Of a stretch of 64,000 nucleotides of DNA, positions 1-11,545 are shown one piece after another (within the stretch, counting starts at the first letter, position 1; every line of letters starts with the position of its first letter). The stretch is from Metallyticus violacea (lineage: Eukaryota; Arthropoda; Insecta; Mantodea; Metallyticidae): contig CM060843.1 of NCBI GenBank assembly GCA_030762175.1, forward strand, positions 28,168,501 through 28,232,500, in the 5' to 3' direction. The position numbers and the translations under genes are program-made. The notes below the pieces were generated by a model. That model searched no databases and was not told the origin of the DNA. It saw only the letters and a program-made list of their open reading frames with translations.

Positions 1-7
1 AATAATC

Positions 8-796
8 ATGAATAGAGAACTATTTCATAAGTTAGACAGGATAGAGCGATCACAAAATGAAATAAGTGATATATTTAGACCATCTTGCGATAGGCTAGAA
101 AAGACGCAAGGGGGGATTAATCAATCACTAAAAAAACAAATTGATAGATTTGAAAGGCTAGAAGAGAATACAGAGCAGATAAAGCCGTCACAGGTAGAAG
201 CCATTAGCGAACTCAATAACCACTTAACTGAAGATGTACAAATGGAGCAGAACCAGGAATTAAACGTAGAACCTAGTATAGATAAAGAAAGGGAATTAGA
301 AGAAAATTCCGGGGAACTTAGATTTGATAGACAGCAAATAGTGGCCGAGAAAGATGATAGCGAGAACCTAGGAGAAATAAACAATAGTCTACTAGAACTA
401 GAGGGGAAAAAGATAACTGATAAGGGAACAAGCATAGAAATAGAAGGAAGACAAAATAAAATAATCGAGATAAGTGTAAGTCGGGAGCAGGTAATTTGTC
501 AAGAAAAAGTAAAAGGAAAGCAAATTAGTCAAATTAGTAATCGGGATTCGATCCAAAGACATCACGGGACAGGGGCACAAGTCTCTTTGATTCAGAAAAA
601 TTTAGGTAAATATTTTGAGGCAAAAATTGCGAAACCCCAAGCCGAAATAAATTGCATAAATGCAAGTGTTCTGAATCCCTCAGAATTCGCGAAAGAACAA
701 ATAGCGGAACTCAGGACCGAGCCACGCGAATGGAGACCCCCATGGAGTATTAGCATTCAACTCGGATCCCAAAGAGAAGTCAATACAAGAATGTAA
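8..796 (+). CDS. Coiled-coil-rich open frame of unknown function (possibly retroelement-borne)
   Basis: A 262-codon frame starts at ATG 8 and ends with TAA at 794-796. It is the longest uninterrupted frame in the left 40 kb. The product is rich in Glu, Lys, Gln, Asn and Ile, and its first ~110 residues have the heptad-like spacing of a coiled coil. I see no zinc knuckle, protease, reverse transcriptase or membrane segment. The C-terminal third is more mixed, with a Trp-Arg-Pro-Pro-Trp stretch near residue 242. The frame may begin before the window. The purine-rich composition and the downstream tandem repeats resemble the gag or accessory region of an LTR-type element, but no family signature is visible, so that is inference. 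A chance frame in purine-rich DNA is less likely at this length but possible. Confidence 0.3.
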   Translation: MNRELFHKLDRIERSQNEISDIFRPSCDRLEKTQGGINQSLKKQIDRFERLEENTEQIKPSQVEAISELNNHLTEDVQMEQNQELNVEPSIDKERELEENSGELRFDRQQIVAEKDDSENLGEINNSLLELEGKKITDKGTSIEIEGRQNKIIEISVSREQVICQEKVKGKQISQISNRDSIQRHHGTGAQVSLIQKNLGKYFEAKIAKPQAEINCINASVLNPSEFAKEQIAELRTEPREWRPPWSISIQLGSQREVNTRM

Positions 797-3700
797 AAAG
801 AAAGTAGGATGAATAAGCCGATTGATATAAGGTTGAAAATGTAAATAAATATAAACATAAGATAGATAAGATAGGAAAGCTAATACAAGTTTATAGTTAA
901 GTAAAGTAAAAGTATTGTAATATAAAAAAATATTAGGGATAGAAACAAGCAAACACGTTCGTTATAGGACACGTGAATTAGTAGGAAAATAAATTATGGA
1001 AAACGAATAGTGTCAGAACAGAATTAAATAATTACAAAAATCTCAAAGAAAATTCTGTACAAAAGGAAAACATGTGACGAAAATAAAATAAGTTAATAAC
1101 TCCAAGGAACCAGATAGAAAGATAAATAATTATAAATTAAATGAGTGAAGAAATAAAGTAATTGTAATCATGTCAAAAAAATGAATATTGCAAGGTGCGT
1201 AAATATCAGGAAATAAAATATTAACGTTAAAAATCATATAGGAAAATAGGTAATTGTGAATTAAAAGGGTAAAGAGATAAAATAATTGCAATCAAGTGAA
1301 AGAAAATTCAAATAAGATGAAAACCTAATAAAACATATTAGTGACCTTACATAGGGAAATAGGTAATAATATTGTAATAATGGAGATTTAAGAGAGTAAC
1401 AAAATAAGATAAATCAAGTCAGGCCAAAGGGAATTCAATATAAAGTGAAAGCTTAATAAGACATTAGTAACATTACAGAGGGAACCTTATAGGAAAGTAA
1501 ATAATTGAAATTAGAGAGTTTAAGAAAATTATACAATAAGCAGAAGCATGCTAAAGAAAGATAAACGAATAAGGAGCTAAAATTATATATCTTGGTGACG
1601 TTCAATAAGGAAGCAGATAGGGGTAATAGAAAGAAAAGTGAATCAAGTAACGAGAAGAAATATATTAATTATGATGCTGCGGTTAAAAATAAAAGGGCAA
1701 ATAATGAATTGCGATAAAGTGAATAGAGAAAGAGGATAAATAATAATAAGGAAGAAAATGAATTAATGAATTAAGTAGATGAAGAAAATAACGAAGTCGT
1801 CGATGAATAATTCTCGTGTAATGTAGCATTTACCTAAGGTAGCTTCATAAAACGATCCAAGATATCTAATGAATAGTAATGTAGTTAAAATCTGTAGTGA
1901 ATTGCACTGTGAAATGGGATGGAAGATTCTCCCATACAGATATACGAATAGAATCACCTATATGTTACCTGTAATATTATGAAGTGTCTTATAAGGTTTA
2001 TAATGGATGATTGATTAAAAGTGAAGTTAGATAGCAAATGGGAAGTTTATAAAATATATAACCAATGATTAATAAGTGATGTAGTTAAAATCAATTAAAA
2101 AAACGCAAGGCATGCATCAATGTGTATTTTATTGAAATATAAAGTTATGAACGGATTGCAAATATAATTTCTTTACGTGCTACAGGTTATCTGGTTGTCA
2201 ATTAATAAGGTCAAGATTCAAAATATAAAATTTAACAATACGAATGTGCTATTGAAATATTTTGGTTAAAAAAAATTGGACAGACCGTCACGAATAAGTT
2301 CATTAATGATGATGTAGGCGTAGCTAGTGTATTAAATGCATTGGAGTAAACTGTAATTGTAACAAATTTCATGTAATATATGTGATGTAATACTTTTAAG
2401 GATTAATTTCAAAAGTCCACTGAATAAATTAGCTGGGATATAGACTTGTTTATTTGAGTAACAACTAAAAATTTCAGTATTCAGACTGTAATTAGCATCA
2501 GTAATTGAATAAGATAATTTACATAATATAAGAATAGATTATAAGGAAGCTAACTTGCAGAAACACTCAGGGTATTGTAAATAATAAACATTCCACATGG
2601 TAGAGTATAATTCATATAAAAAAAAGGTAAGAAGGTATAGCAGTGGCGTTGATACGCGAACAAAGGTGCTAAGTGAAAAACAAGTGAAGTGAAAAAAAAA
2701 ATGCAGTGAATCATGATTAGTGCAGACAAATGTGCAAAAGTAAAAAATTAAAAGTGCAAGGCGTATCAGCTAAATAGATAATACCGCAAACATTTAAAAA
2801 CATATTTTCAAAGTATATGTAAAAGCTTAGAATAAAAATTAAACTCATAAACGCAAAATAACACTCATATCAGAGCCAAGAACAATAAAGAACAATGAAC
2901 ATTAGGCTCGAAATGCAAATATATGTGTCACAGATAGAAAACCTATACGATTCAAGTTTTGTAAATATAGTATTAAGAATAATAAGAATATAACTCTGCA
3001 ATAACGAGATGGTGATAATCTCACGGGACTATGTAACCATATTTTGTTATGTTACCACAACAAAATCTGATTACAGGGGCATTTGAAGCAGGAAATAAGG
3101 CTGCCTTTATTAATTTAATAAATAAAGCCTGCAAAGTTATATTTGTAAAGGCATTAGATTTGATAAGGATAATTATTATGTATAGGTATAAGAAATATTT
3201 TGGAGATATGTATCAGAAATAGAAATAATTTGTAACTTGTAACTTACAAAACGGTTTTGTATACATTTTGTAGTTAAGATGTTAGAGAGAGACAGAGAGT
3301 ATACCTGACGACTCGATCGCTGGCCGCTCCTTAGACAAGGCTGAAGAAAGGGTAAACTATCTTTTGTTAGGTCACGAATCTTCTATCCAGGAAATACTTA
3401 GGAGTTGACAATAAGAGAAACATGTGGCCGTAACGGGACAGTATTTAACAAAGTCAGAGGTAGCAATAATTTAAGAGAAAATGAAAATGTCAGAACGGAG
3501 ACGAAAATGTTTTATTACAGGAAAGCCGAAAAACAGCCATCAACGCGTGCGTTATCTCCGAGAACATATAGAAATCTACAGACTAAGGAAGGCAAAAGAT
3601 TATCAATAGAAATCAGAATGTAAGGAAAGGGCCGAAATTTATGACAGGTTGTTCTGGGAAAATTCAAGTTCGTGGGAAGACATTAGATCAGGGGGAAAGA

Positions 3701-3880
3701 ATAATTCTAGCCAATGGTCGTCGGATATAATTTAACGAATCAGGGGAAATTAGATACAAATAAATAATTTTAGGATAGCCAATGCTGAACATATAACACA
3801 GAAATAAAAAAAAAATACGAGGGAATTTAATTTAGCGAGAGGCGTGGCGATGTAGTAGAAAAACTAGAGTGCAGGAGTCG
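797..3880. other. Purine-rich AT-rich non-coding block
   Basis: The plus strand is strongly A and G rich with stops in all frames. Apart from the tandem repeat at 1016-1610 I see no gene. A TGTTATG motif near 3045 could mark the start of an LTR ending with CA near 4307, but I found no target duplication or primer-binding site. Around 3320-3395 a short frame reads like coding remnant (Arg-Ser-Leu-Asp-Lys-Ala-Glu-Glu-Arg), and a 72-codon frame at 3405-3623 is unassigned. Confidence 0.5.
1016..1610 (+). repeat. Imperfect tandem repeat, about 5 units of 95-135 bp
   Basis: Successive units start near 1016, 1110, 1234, 1349 and 1475. They share the order AGGAAAATAGGTAATT-like, then AAAGAGATAAAATAA-like, then GAAAATTCAA-like, then TTAGTAACATTA-like segments. 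Units 2 and 3 are the closest to each other; the outer units are more diverged and unit length drifts. The repeat lies directly downstream of the open frame at 8-796 and has the same purine bias, so it is probably part of the same element. Confidence 0.6.
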
Positions 3881-4075
3881 GAGTAGACATTCACACATTG
3901 GCACTCAGTAGACACTCTCACATTCAGGAGAGACACATTCATGGATTTACCTACACGCACTCAGCAGACACTCGGGCATTCGCACTCAGTAGACACATAG
4001 TGATACATTCATACATTCACGGAGACATTCTCTCGCACATTGAGATTCAGACATTCAGGAGAAACAGGGACATCA
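3881..4075 (+). repeat. Motif array: CACTCAGYAGACAC and CATTCAGGAGA
   Basis: CACTCAGTAGACAC or its CAGCAG variant occurs near 3902, 3958 and 3983. CATTCAGGAGA occurs near 3922 and 4053, with further CACATTCA and ACATTCA copies between. The spacing is irregular. TCAGT-type cores match the arthropod initiator consensus, so this could be the transcribed start region of a retroelement LTR. No TATA box at a good distance was seen. Confidence 0.45.
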
Positions 4076-5230
4076 TACGAGAGACGCGAAAGAAATATAC
4101 GGAATCAGGCAGTCTGAGTCATCCGAAAGTAATCAGTCTAGATCATTTCTAAAGTTCAGTTGAGGGCAGTGTAAATCATCTTATAAAGTCAGTCTAAGTG
4201 TGTAGTGAGGTCAGCTACGAGCCGTCAGGAAGTAATCTGCCAAGTTGAATAAATCAAATGTTCAAACAGTGCCGGACTTATTAATACAGCGAACAATCTC
4301 CTTCCCCCCCTAACGACTTTCAAGTCGTTAAAAACAGTCCAAATTTACCCTGAGGACCCATCAATCCCCCCTACATTCGAACTACAATGGAACCTCAAAA
4401 TAATAACCGTTCCAGAATGTATATGAAGGGATTCCATCAAGGAGACAGAAAAGAGTAACACCAGACAACATAAAGAAGTGTATCCAGAAAGCAATGGCAC
4501 CAGAGAGGACAATGGCTGCACCGGGTGGAATGGTCTTCAGCAATTCATGTTACATATAATTTATTTTGTATATTTGTATTTAACTCACAGGATACCTTTA
4601 TGCATTGTACATTGACTGGATGATGTTTGATCCTATAAAACACTCGAGCTAATTCTGCGGCTGAAATAGTCAATTTCAGGCAAGTTAGTTTGGGAGAAAT
4701 AACTATTGGTTTGGTTTGTAATTGGGCACTTTAAATCCTCCACTCCCTCCAGATATGTTGTTTCAAATCTGATTCACTTGCATGAGACAGAAATATAATT
4801 ATTTCATGTTGAGGCATTGCACTGTTTAGACTTCTGTAGTGTGTTCGTTAATTATTGGCGGAAAGAAAGAATTTCCTTTAAGAAGATTAACCGGTTGGTT
4901 ATTAAAATTTCCAGAAGTAAGTAATGTGTTTTAATCTGATTGGTGGTTGAGAGTTCTTTCACATATGTAACAAGTGATGGGGAAGGCTAGGAAAGAGTTA
5001 GTTGGGAATAGACCACCGAATAGGTAGGATGCGTATTATGCAACGTATTTAAACAAGCGAATACCACATTATTGGGCAGGTGGTTTTGAACTTATCTTGC
5101 GCCGGTTTTACCGAAATATAAGATGGCTCCCAAGATATATATTAAGAAGAAATTCGTTTGTATTTCATTATAAAAAAATTCTCATTTGGCATTTAAAAAG
5201 AAGTTTATTATGGGTAAGATAAACAAAACG
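4076..5230. other. No gene recognised
   Basis: AT-rich sequence with short fortuitous frames. It includes a C-rich stretch near 4303-4310, and a diverged copy of a dispersed repeat near 4885-4990 that is listed separately. Confidence 0.5.
4885..4990 (+). repeat. Third, partial copy of the 27.6/28.4 kb repeat
   Basis: The stretch CCGGTTGGTTATT, TTTCCAGAAGTAAG, then TTTTAATCTGATTGGTGGTT aligns in order with both arms of the inverted pair at 27620-27795 and 28195-28390. It fades after about 4990. Confidence 0.5.
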
Positions 5231-6203
5231 ATGAGGGGTGTTTTAAAAGCTCTCCACCTTAACCATCATAGTAATTGGCCATATTCAGAGATGTCACAAA
5301 GATGGTCAAATTACTGTTTTAGTTGTTAAGTATCATTCTTTAGATGGCGCACTGTAAAGTTTTCAGAAACGTAAATGTAGTCACTTGTTTGTGAGATTGT
5401 GTAAACAAACTAGTGTTGACATTTGAATAAAACTGAAATACCAGATGTGATAAAGAAGAGTTTAACTCCAAAGGAAATACAGAAGGAGTTAGATTCCACA
5501 TTAAAGGATTCTCTCGTTCGTTTTTGACGGTTAAAAAGTGGGCTGCTGAATTTAACTGTGGTCGTACATCCATTCAAGATGATGAGTGCTCAGGGCGACC
5601 CAAAATTGAGTTTGTAACAAAAATTTACAATGTCGTATTCAATAAAGCTACGCGAATTGATTGACATTGCAAAAACCTCCATAGCCTTGTCCACGACATT
5701 TTTACAAGAAGTTTTGGATATGAGAAAGCTTTTCGCTCGATGGGCCATGTTCGTTACCAGTGGATCAAAAACGCATTCGAATGAACATTTCGCAAGAGTA
5801 TTTAAACTTGTTTAAACGCAATTCCAGTGAGTTTCCTCGACGTTTCACAACAGTAGATGAAACATGGATTCACACTACATGCCAAAGACGAAGGAGCAAT
5901 CCAACCATTGCAACAAGTGAAATTGCACCAAGGAAAGCAAAAACGGTTCCATCTGAAGTCATAGCTACGGTTTTATGGGATTCTGATGGTGTGGCGCGTA
6001 GAGTAGCTCCAGAAGGGCAGAAAGATCATCGGGGAATATTACGCTTCACTATTAAGCCAACCAAGGATGTTATTCAGCAAAATCCCACATCTTGCGGGGG
6101 GGAAGTTCTTTTTCATCACGATAATTCACACACGTCTGGGATAGTTGCTGCATAACTGTATGACCTTCGCTTCCAAGTGTTTTCACATCTGCTACGTTGA
6201 CCG

Positions 6204-6751
6204 TACCGCCACGGATGACCCAGGTCATTAAGGCACGAACTCGTGAGCGGGAGGTCTGGGGTTCGAATCTCACCAGGACCGTCTTCCCAGGCTCGGTTTT
6301 TCCAGGTTTTCCTTAGTCCTCATAAATGGCAAATGCCGGGGAGGTACCCTAAGCTGAGGTCTGGAAAGTTTCCTTCCTTATAAAAAAATCCTTTCCCAAT
6401 ATATCATTTCATTTCGTTTATCATCAGTGTCCACAGCCTCCTAAACCCAAGATCGCGGGTTCGAACCCGGCCAGGACCGATGGATTTTTTCGGGGCGTAA
6501 AAATCCTAAGTATGGCTTTCTTCGGAAGGGAAGTAAAGCCGTGGGTCCCGTGTCGTACATTTACGGCACGAAAATGAACCTCAAGCCTGAAAAAGAGGCC
6601 TCTGAGCAAAATTTCTCCGTCGTTTCACGCCCTGAGTTGAATGGGACGCTGATGACCTGAGCTGTTAAAGAGCATCCATAAATAAATCATTCAAAAAAAA
6701 ATGTCCGCAGCCCTGTGGTACCTCAGTAGTAAAAACACCAATTAAAAAAAA
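6204..6751 (+). mobile_element. SINE-2 (tRNA-derived), split by a SINE-1
   Basis: It begins TACCGCCACGG, followed by a tRNA-like head with an A-box-like segment (6214-6235) and a B box GGGTTCGAATCTC near 6261. The body has the diagnostic CATAAATGGCAAATGCC and TTTCATTTCGTTTATCATC motifs and the 3' part CCTCAGTAGTAAAAAC. The 3' part resumes at 6702 after a SINE-1 insertion. The whole unit sits inside the mariner between the catalytic His-Asp-Asn block and the SDCFLF block. No clear target duplication for this outer SINE was found. Confidence 0.85.
6439..6701 (+). mobile_element. SINE-1, 5'-truncated, inserted in SINE-2
   Basis: It starts within the tRNA-like head, just before the B box GGTTCGAACCC, and lacks the A box present in the full copy at 11962. 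It runs through CCTTCGGAAGGGAAGTAAAG and ends in an A tail. It is flanked by TGTCCACAGCC (6428-6438) and TGTCCGCAGCC (6702-6712), an 11 bp target-site duplication with one mismatch. The 5' truncation plus A tail and duplication fit LINE-driven target-primed reverse transcription. Confidence 0.9.
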
Positions 6752-7022
6752 TCATTGGCCCAGATGGTTCCCAGCGATTGCTTTTTATTCTCAAACCTGA
6801 AGAAATAGCAGGGTGGAGAATATTCACATGAGGTTGAAGCTGGGACAGACACTTGTTTTTCACAGCTGGACAAATCTTATTTTACTAAGAATATTAAAAA
6901 GTTGCAAACTCGGATTAAATGTATTGATTACAAGATGACTAGGTGAAGGAGGAAAAAAAAAAGCATATCTCTTAAAGCTTGTGTTTTCTTGGTCGTGCCG
7001 AGAACTTTTAGAATGCCCAAGT

Positions 7023-7962
7023 ACATAGTGGAATTGAAATAACCAGGCAAATTCAGAGAATGATAGAATACACTAAAACCAATAAAATAACCTATAATAA
7101 AATTAGTGATTAAAACCAGGGTTAATGAGGAAGTTCATTCATTAGTGTGGTCAAAGTCTAACCTGGGATACACACTTCAGAGTATTGACAAAGGGAAATC
7201 AAGAAAACTGACAAGACGCACTCCCCACTGGCTCTCTTCGTAAATACTATGTAATCACTCACGTAGATATGATGTGCCAGCCCCTAGGTAGTTGTAGTAT
7301 TGCTACAAATGGTAAAGAGTACTTATAGTGTTATTTCGCCGTCTGCGATGTCTTGAATTCCTTTGAAAATACGTCCATGCAGCAGCAAATTTCTGATGCA
7401 TGAACCGTACACCAGACTAACACTCGAAAAATACCTCTCACCTTAACTTACCACTGCCTTATTTTTGTTCACTCACGACGCAAACTTGCTGCAGCTACGT
7501 CAGATGTACTTTCATTGCGCCAGTAGCATAATCTTTAATAAATGTTAGTGATGCCGTTGCGAATACCGGTCGGCATTTCCATGATATGACTTTTGATATG
7601 CTACACAACGTGTTATTTTAGAAATGTGTCTCACAATATACGCTGCCAAATTATGTACCATATACTCCATTGTAATTTTTGACTCGTTAGGACGTAATAC
7701 ACGCGCATTGTTTTCCCAATTTGTGGCATGAATTGAAGCGTCGTCAACTATTAATTTCTCTTTCACTGCATTTTCTGCTTCGTGCTTTTTATTTTTTTTA
7801 AAGAATTTTTAACTGTAGCCTTCGCGTCGGATTAACAAATGATGTCGATGGCGCTTCAAATTTAGATTAACAGTGGCCTCCTGTAGAAAGAACTATTTTA
7901 GCACAGCATATTATACACATTGTAGCATGTGCGAAATGAGCAAATCGATTGACGCAGCTCAG
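7023..7962. other. No gene recognised
   Basis: Unassigned sequence of near-normal base composition around 7200-7560. A 73-codon minus-strand frame at 7545-7766 has no recognisable motif. Confidence 0.45.
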
Positions 7963-8190
7963 AAACGACCGTTATGGGCGACCAGCTCGTTAAGGCACGA
8001 ACTTGTGAGTGGGAGGTCTGTAGTTAAGATTGTCGCCAGGACCGTCCTCATAAATGGCAAGTTCCAGAGAGGTGTCTTAAACTCAGACCTGAAACACTTC
8101 CTTCTTTAAAAGTATTTAGTTTTTTTATTTCATCTCATATACCATCAATATCCACCGCCTGTGATGCTTCAGTGGTAAAACCGGGTGTTA
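7963..8190 (+). mobile_element. SINE-2, internally deleted
   Basis: The head CTCGTTAAGGCACGAACTTG, the B-box region and CCAGGACCGTCC are present. The usual C/T-rich linker of about 50 bp is missing, so CCGTCC runs straight into TCATAAATGGCAA. The 3' part CCACCGCCTGTGATGCTTCAG and GTAAAACCGGGTGTTA is kept. It is strongly diverged, and no target duplication was seen. Confidence 0.75.
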
Positions 8191-9218
8191 TCGTAGTTCT
8201 AGAGGTCATTAGTTACATTTTGCTCTTCATATGCAGCTAGGAACAAAGAAAGCAGGCTTGTTCACTTAAATTCCCCTAAATTTAAATACCTACGCACATA
8301 CAAGCACATAAATATCAGCCCAGTATTTCACATGAGAAAACACAAATTAACAATACTATTTAAATACCATTACAGCCAACACGAGAATCTTCATATTGAT
8401 ACACGAATGATACTGCTTTGCTGTATGAGACATTGCAAACTTTTACCAATTTATTCTTAGTGTGGTTTCAAAATAATGCTTTTTTAAAGTTTAAGTTCCA
8501 CGAAAATTGTTAAACACAGCGTTTTTTACAATCACAACTTCATTGTGATGGATTTACTGACAAAGAAGTACTGTATAAAATAACTGTAACTTTCAATTTA
8601 AAAAGTCGCTGAAAGTTCAATTAGATTACTTTCGTTTTCCCTGCTCTGTATACCTTAAGTACGTATTATGACCGTTCATGTATATCTAATCTTCGTCTAC
8701 AGCGACACGCAGTATTTTTTGTACATTAAGATGCCCGCAGACAATGCCTACGTACCAATTTGTTTATCAAATGACTTAATTCTATACGCGTTATTATTAT
8801 TTTTGTGCATTATATTTCATACATAATTACAGCCAAAATAAAACTATGCCAGATAACAAAAATGCATTTCCCATCAGACAACAGTAATGAGGTTTGTTCG
8901 CTATGACCCGTTCGCCTACCGGTACGAAAACGGTAGACTTCATTAACAGTACCATATGGAAGTAAATACGGAACTTGTGAGTTATACCTTTGAGCGATTA
9001 CATTGATACCTCCAGTAGAAGAATCGTATAATAAATGCTTTACCTAAGACCTCCATTTATTTTTCTTTTACCTGTTACGTGATTGCCCTCTGTTATTTCA
9101 TAATTTGCCTCATTCGTAACGTCGCTTCAACCGAAGAGAAATGAGAATAGCTGCTAAGGGGCTCGGCATTGACCCACTGGTCATTAAAATGTTGAAAGAG
9201 AAAAAATGAGTTAACATT
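8191..9218. other. No gene recognised
   Basis: AT-rich, with no coding motif. A more GC-balanced stretch at 8880-9000 could be read as a short minus-strand peptide but lacks support. Confidence 0.45.
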
Positions 9219-9296
9219 CAGGGTGGACGAAAGTTTGCTTTCCTCAATTGCATGAAACCTAACAATTTTGGGGAAAGCGACTTTTCGTCCACTCTG
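9219..9296. mobile_element. 78 bp inverted-repeat micro-element
   Basis: The left arm CAGGGTGGACGAAAGTTTGC (from 9219) and right arm GACTTTTCGTCCACTCTG (ending 9296) are inverted copies of each other over about 25 bp, with a ~28 bp centre. This looks like the fused ends of a DNA transposon that lost its interior, or a minimal MITE. Confidence 0.6.
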
Positions 9297-9617
9297 TATA
9301 ATATGCAAACCATTTTAACGTAAAGTGTATCTCGGAAAATCCTCGAAGATTACCAATATGCGCGGCAGGTGTTGAGATTCTGAAGCGCACACATTAATAT
9401 TTAAAACATATTTATTTTACACAAGTATTACATGCCGCTTGTACACAGTCTTACACTCTTCCTATACAGCATAGAGAAAAATCCTTCTACAACCCAACCA
9501 TGATGCGTGCATAACAGCTGTTGTTGACTTTTGTTAATTGAACTCCTTTTAGCATAGCATCTTTTAGTACTTGCAGCAGCACATTTATTACCCAATACAT
9601 GTGCGCACAAGCTTACA
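9297..9617. other. No gene recognised
   Basis: A short AT-rich spacer; only chance frames. Confidence 0.4.
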
Positions 9618-10375
9618 CAGTGTGCCAAAAAAAAAACTGTGTTAACCTAACAAAACTGAATTCACAGAAACAGAAAATGATGAGCACTAATCATCTTAGA
9701 CTTTTACAGTTACAACAGTTGATCAAAATGACCACCATCGGCGTCGATATACTTCTGAGTACGTTGAACTACTGATTGAACAACGTTTGAGAAAGTGCCC
9801 TCAGCGGTTGCATCACATACCGTTTCAATTTCGTCCCGAAGTGTTGCCAGTGTAGCTGGTTTTCCACAGTAAACACCATTCTTAAAAGTTCCCTATAGGT
9901 AGAAATCCAACGGAGTTAGATCTGGAGAACGCGGTGGAATCTCAATCGGATCTCTTCGTGAGTGCTCTGCGGTGACCTCCCAAAAACCATAGCCGAGGAC
10001 GTGGGGCTTGTTGCTGTGCGAGTTCTCCCAGATCTGCCCTTGTGAACATCGCCTAAGGTACCATGAGTCTCAGATTTGTCTCGAATGCGTGCTATTGTTA
10101 CTCGCATTGGCGGTTCTGTTCTGTACACGTCTCCATTGCCTTTGAACTTCAACAACATTCTTGGTTTTCCATTACCACTTCAAATTTACTTCCCGATGTT
10201 CAAACGATAATCTTGGCTCCATTTTGTTGTAGCAACGCTAGCATGACATAATGTGAGCCACGTTTGTTTACAGAACATCATACAACACATTACTGCTGTT
10301 TTTCGTTCCAACTTTGAAATATATTCAGTAGATATCTACCGTGAAAGTGTATATACATTATTTTGGCACCCTGGG
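9618..10375 (-). mobile_element. Internally deleted Tc1-like transposon, 'GAGGGTGCC' family, copy 1
   Basis: The right end TTTTGGCACCCTGGG matches the family terminus. The left end GTGTGCCAAAAA is slightly shortened and lacks the usual TGTATACAC step. Reading on the minus strand, the N-terminal half of the transposase (KGNGDVYRTEPP, RIRDK, HKGRSGRTRTATSP) is followed directly by the C-terminal PPRSPDLTPLDFYL and by TLRDEIETV, CIDADGGHF-like segments. The catalytic centre between them is gone. The next element abuts it at 10378. Confidence 0.75.
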
Positions 10376-10377
10376 CA

Positions 10378-11545
10378 TACGAGGCTTATTCGAAAAGTTT
10401 CGGATTGACCTACATATTGTAGCAGCAGTTCCGAAGCAGTTTTGTTATAAATACCCGCCATCTTCCCTATAAATATTTGTGCAATAATGCATAGATTGGT
10501 CAAGAATTATAGTATAGCTGTTTGTTGCAGTGATGACGTGTGTGTACGGGAAACATGGCATATATCACAGAACCTCCTGCAGTTATTAAGTATGTGGTAA
10601 AGAAGGATATGGAATTCATGTAGATATGACTAACACTCTAAGAGACTACGCAGCAACATCTTCAAATGCACCACGGAGTTTAAATGTGGATATGAACGAT
10701 TGGAAGATGATCCACGGAGAGGAAGCACAAAATCCCTTCCACCAGAAATTACCGATTAGGTGCAGGCTGTGATTCTGGAGGATCGTCTATTAAAGATGCC
10801 TGAAATAGCTGAAGCTCTGGACATTTTACGGAAGCGCGTATTTCACATTTTGAGGGAAGAATTATGCTTAAAACTATCGGCAATGTGGGTGCAGCAAATG
10901 CTGACTCAGCGAATCAGCGTGCAAATCTCTCTGCAAAGTTTATTTTCAGAGACATTCTGCCGACTTTATGCATCGTTTGGTGACTAGCATGGAAAACAGG
11001 GTGCACTACTACACACCTGAAACAAAACAGCAGCATAAATAATGGAAGCACCATAATTCTGCATCGTGTGTGCAATCAGGAAGGAAGATTAAGACTTCGG
11101 TTTTCTGGGATGGCAAGGAAGTACTGCTAATTGATTACCTTCCCATCATCACCGAAGCGTATCATGTTAATCGTTTGGGCCTACTGAAGACGAAATTACC
11201 CGAGAAAAAGCGGTGTTTATCAAATAAGAAATTCACTTACAAGAAGAAAAGTTTCCCTCTCACTTACGTGTCGTTGCATTGGCGAAAATGAATTAATTGG
11301 GGTACGATTTCCTACCATATATGCAATATTCCCCTTATTTGGCTCCATCAAATTTCCACTTTTTCCCTAAACTGAGAAATTCCTTGGTGTCCGATGAAAA
11401 GCTTAAATCGTCATTGAGGCGAATTTTGCAGGCTTGGAGGAATCTGACTTTTGTGATGGAATAAAGGTTTTGGAGCATCGCTAGACAAAGTTCATTGGTG
11501 TAAAGGAATGCTATGTTGAAAAATAAGAATAGTTTCATAAAGCTA
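10378..11545 (+). mobile_element. Mariner-like transposon (copy B), dead
   Basis: The 5' end TACGAGGCTTATTCGAAAAG has the TACGAGG start of mariner termini. Coding traces on the plus strand include LEDDPRRGSTKS (10700-10735), VFHILREELCLK..AMWVQQMLT (10840-10905), FWDGKEVLLIDYL (11105-11140) and YSPYLAPSNFHFFPKL (11325-11370), which is the third catalytic block with Asp changed to Asn. Many stops and frameshifts are present. No matching 3' terminus was found, so the right end is approximate. Confidence 0.75.

Larger units (their letters stand above)
5231..7022 (+). mobile_element. Mariner-like transposon (copy A), dead, interrupted by two nested SINEs
   Basis: A Tc1/mariner (DD34D type) transposase remnant. 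In order I read an N-terminal helix-turn-helix part (LTPKEIQKELD, 5465-5500), TVKKWAAEF and GRTSI..D with GRPK (5525-5605), the VDETWIH block holding the first catalytic Asp (5848-5868), the FHHDN block with the second Asp (6110-6125), and after the SINE insertion a SDCFLFSNLKK block (6770-6805) plus a C-terminal K.QTRIKCID stretch (6900-6940). Several frameshifts separate these. Degenerate ends TGAGGGGTGTTTTAAAAG (5232) and the inverted CTTTTAGAATGCCCAA (7005-7020) bound it. Without the SINEs the element is about 1.25 kb, the usual mariner length. It cannot encode an active enzyme. Confidence 0.8.

Noticed and set aside
3405..3623. 72-codon frame as a gene
   Set aside because: No motif, start context or partner; purine-rich composition favours chance frames.
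3045..4307. A complete LTR starting TGTTATG and ending CA
   Set aside because: No target duplication, mate LTR, primer-binding site or polypurine tract was found.
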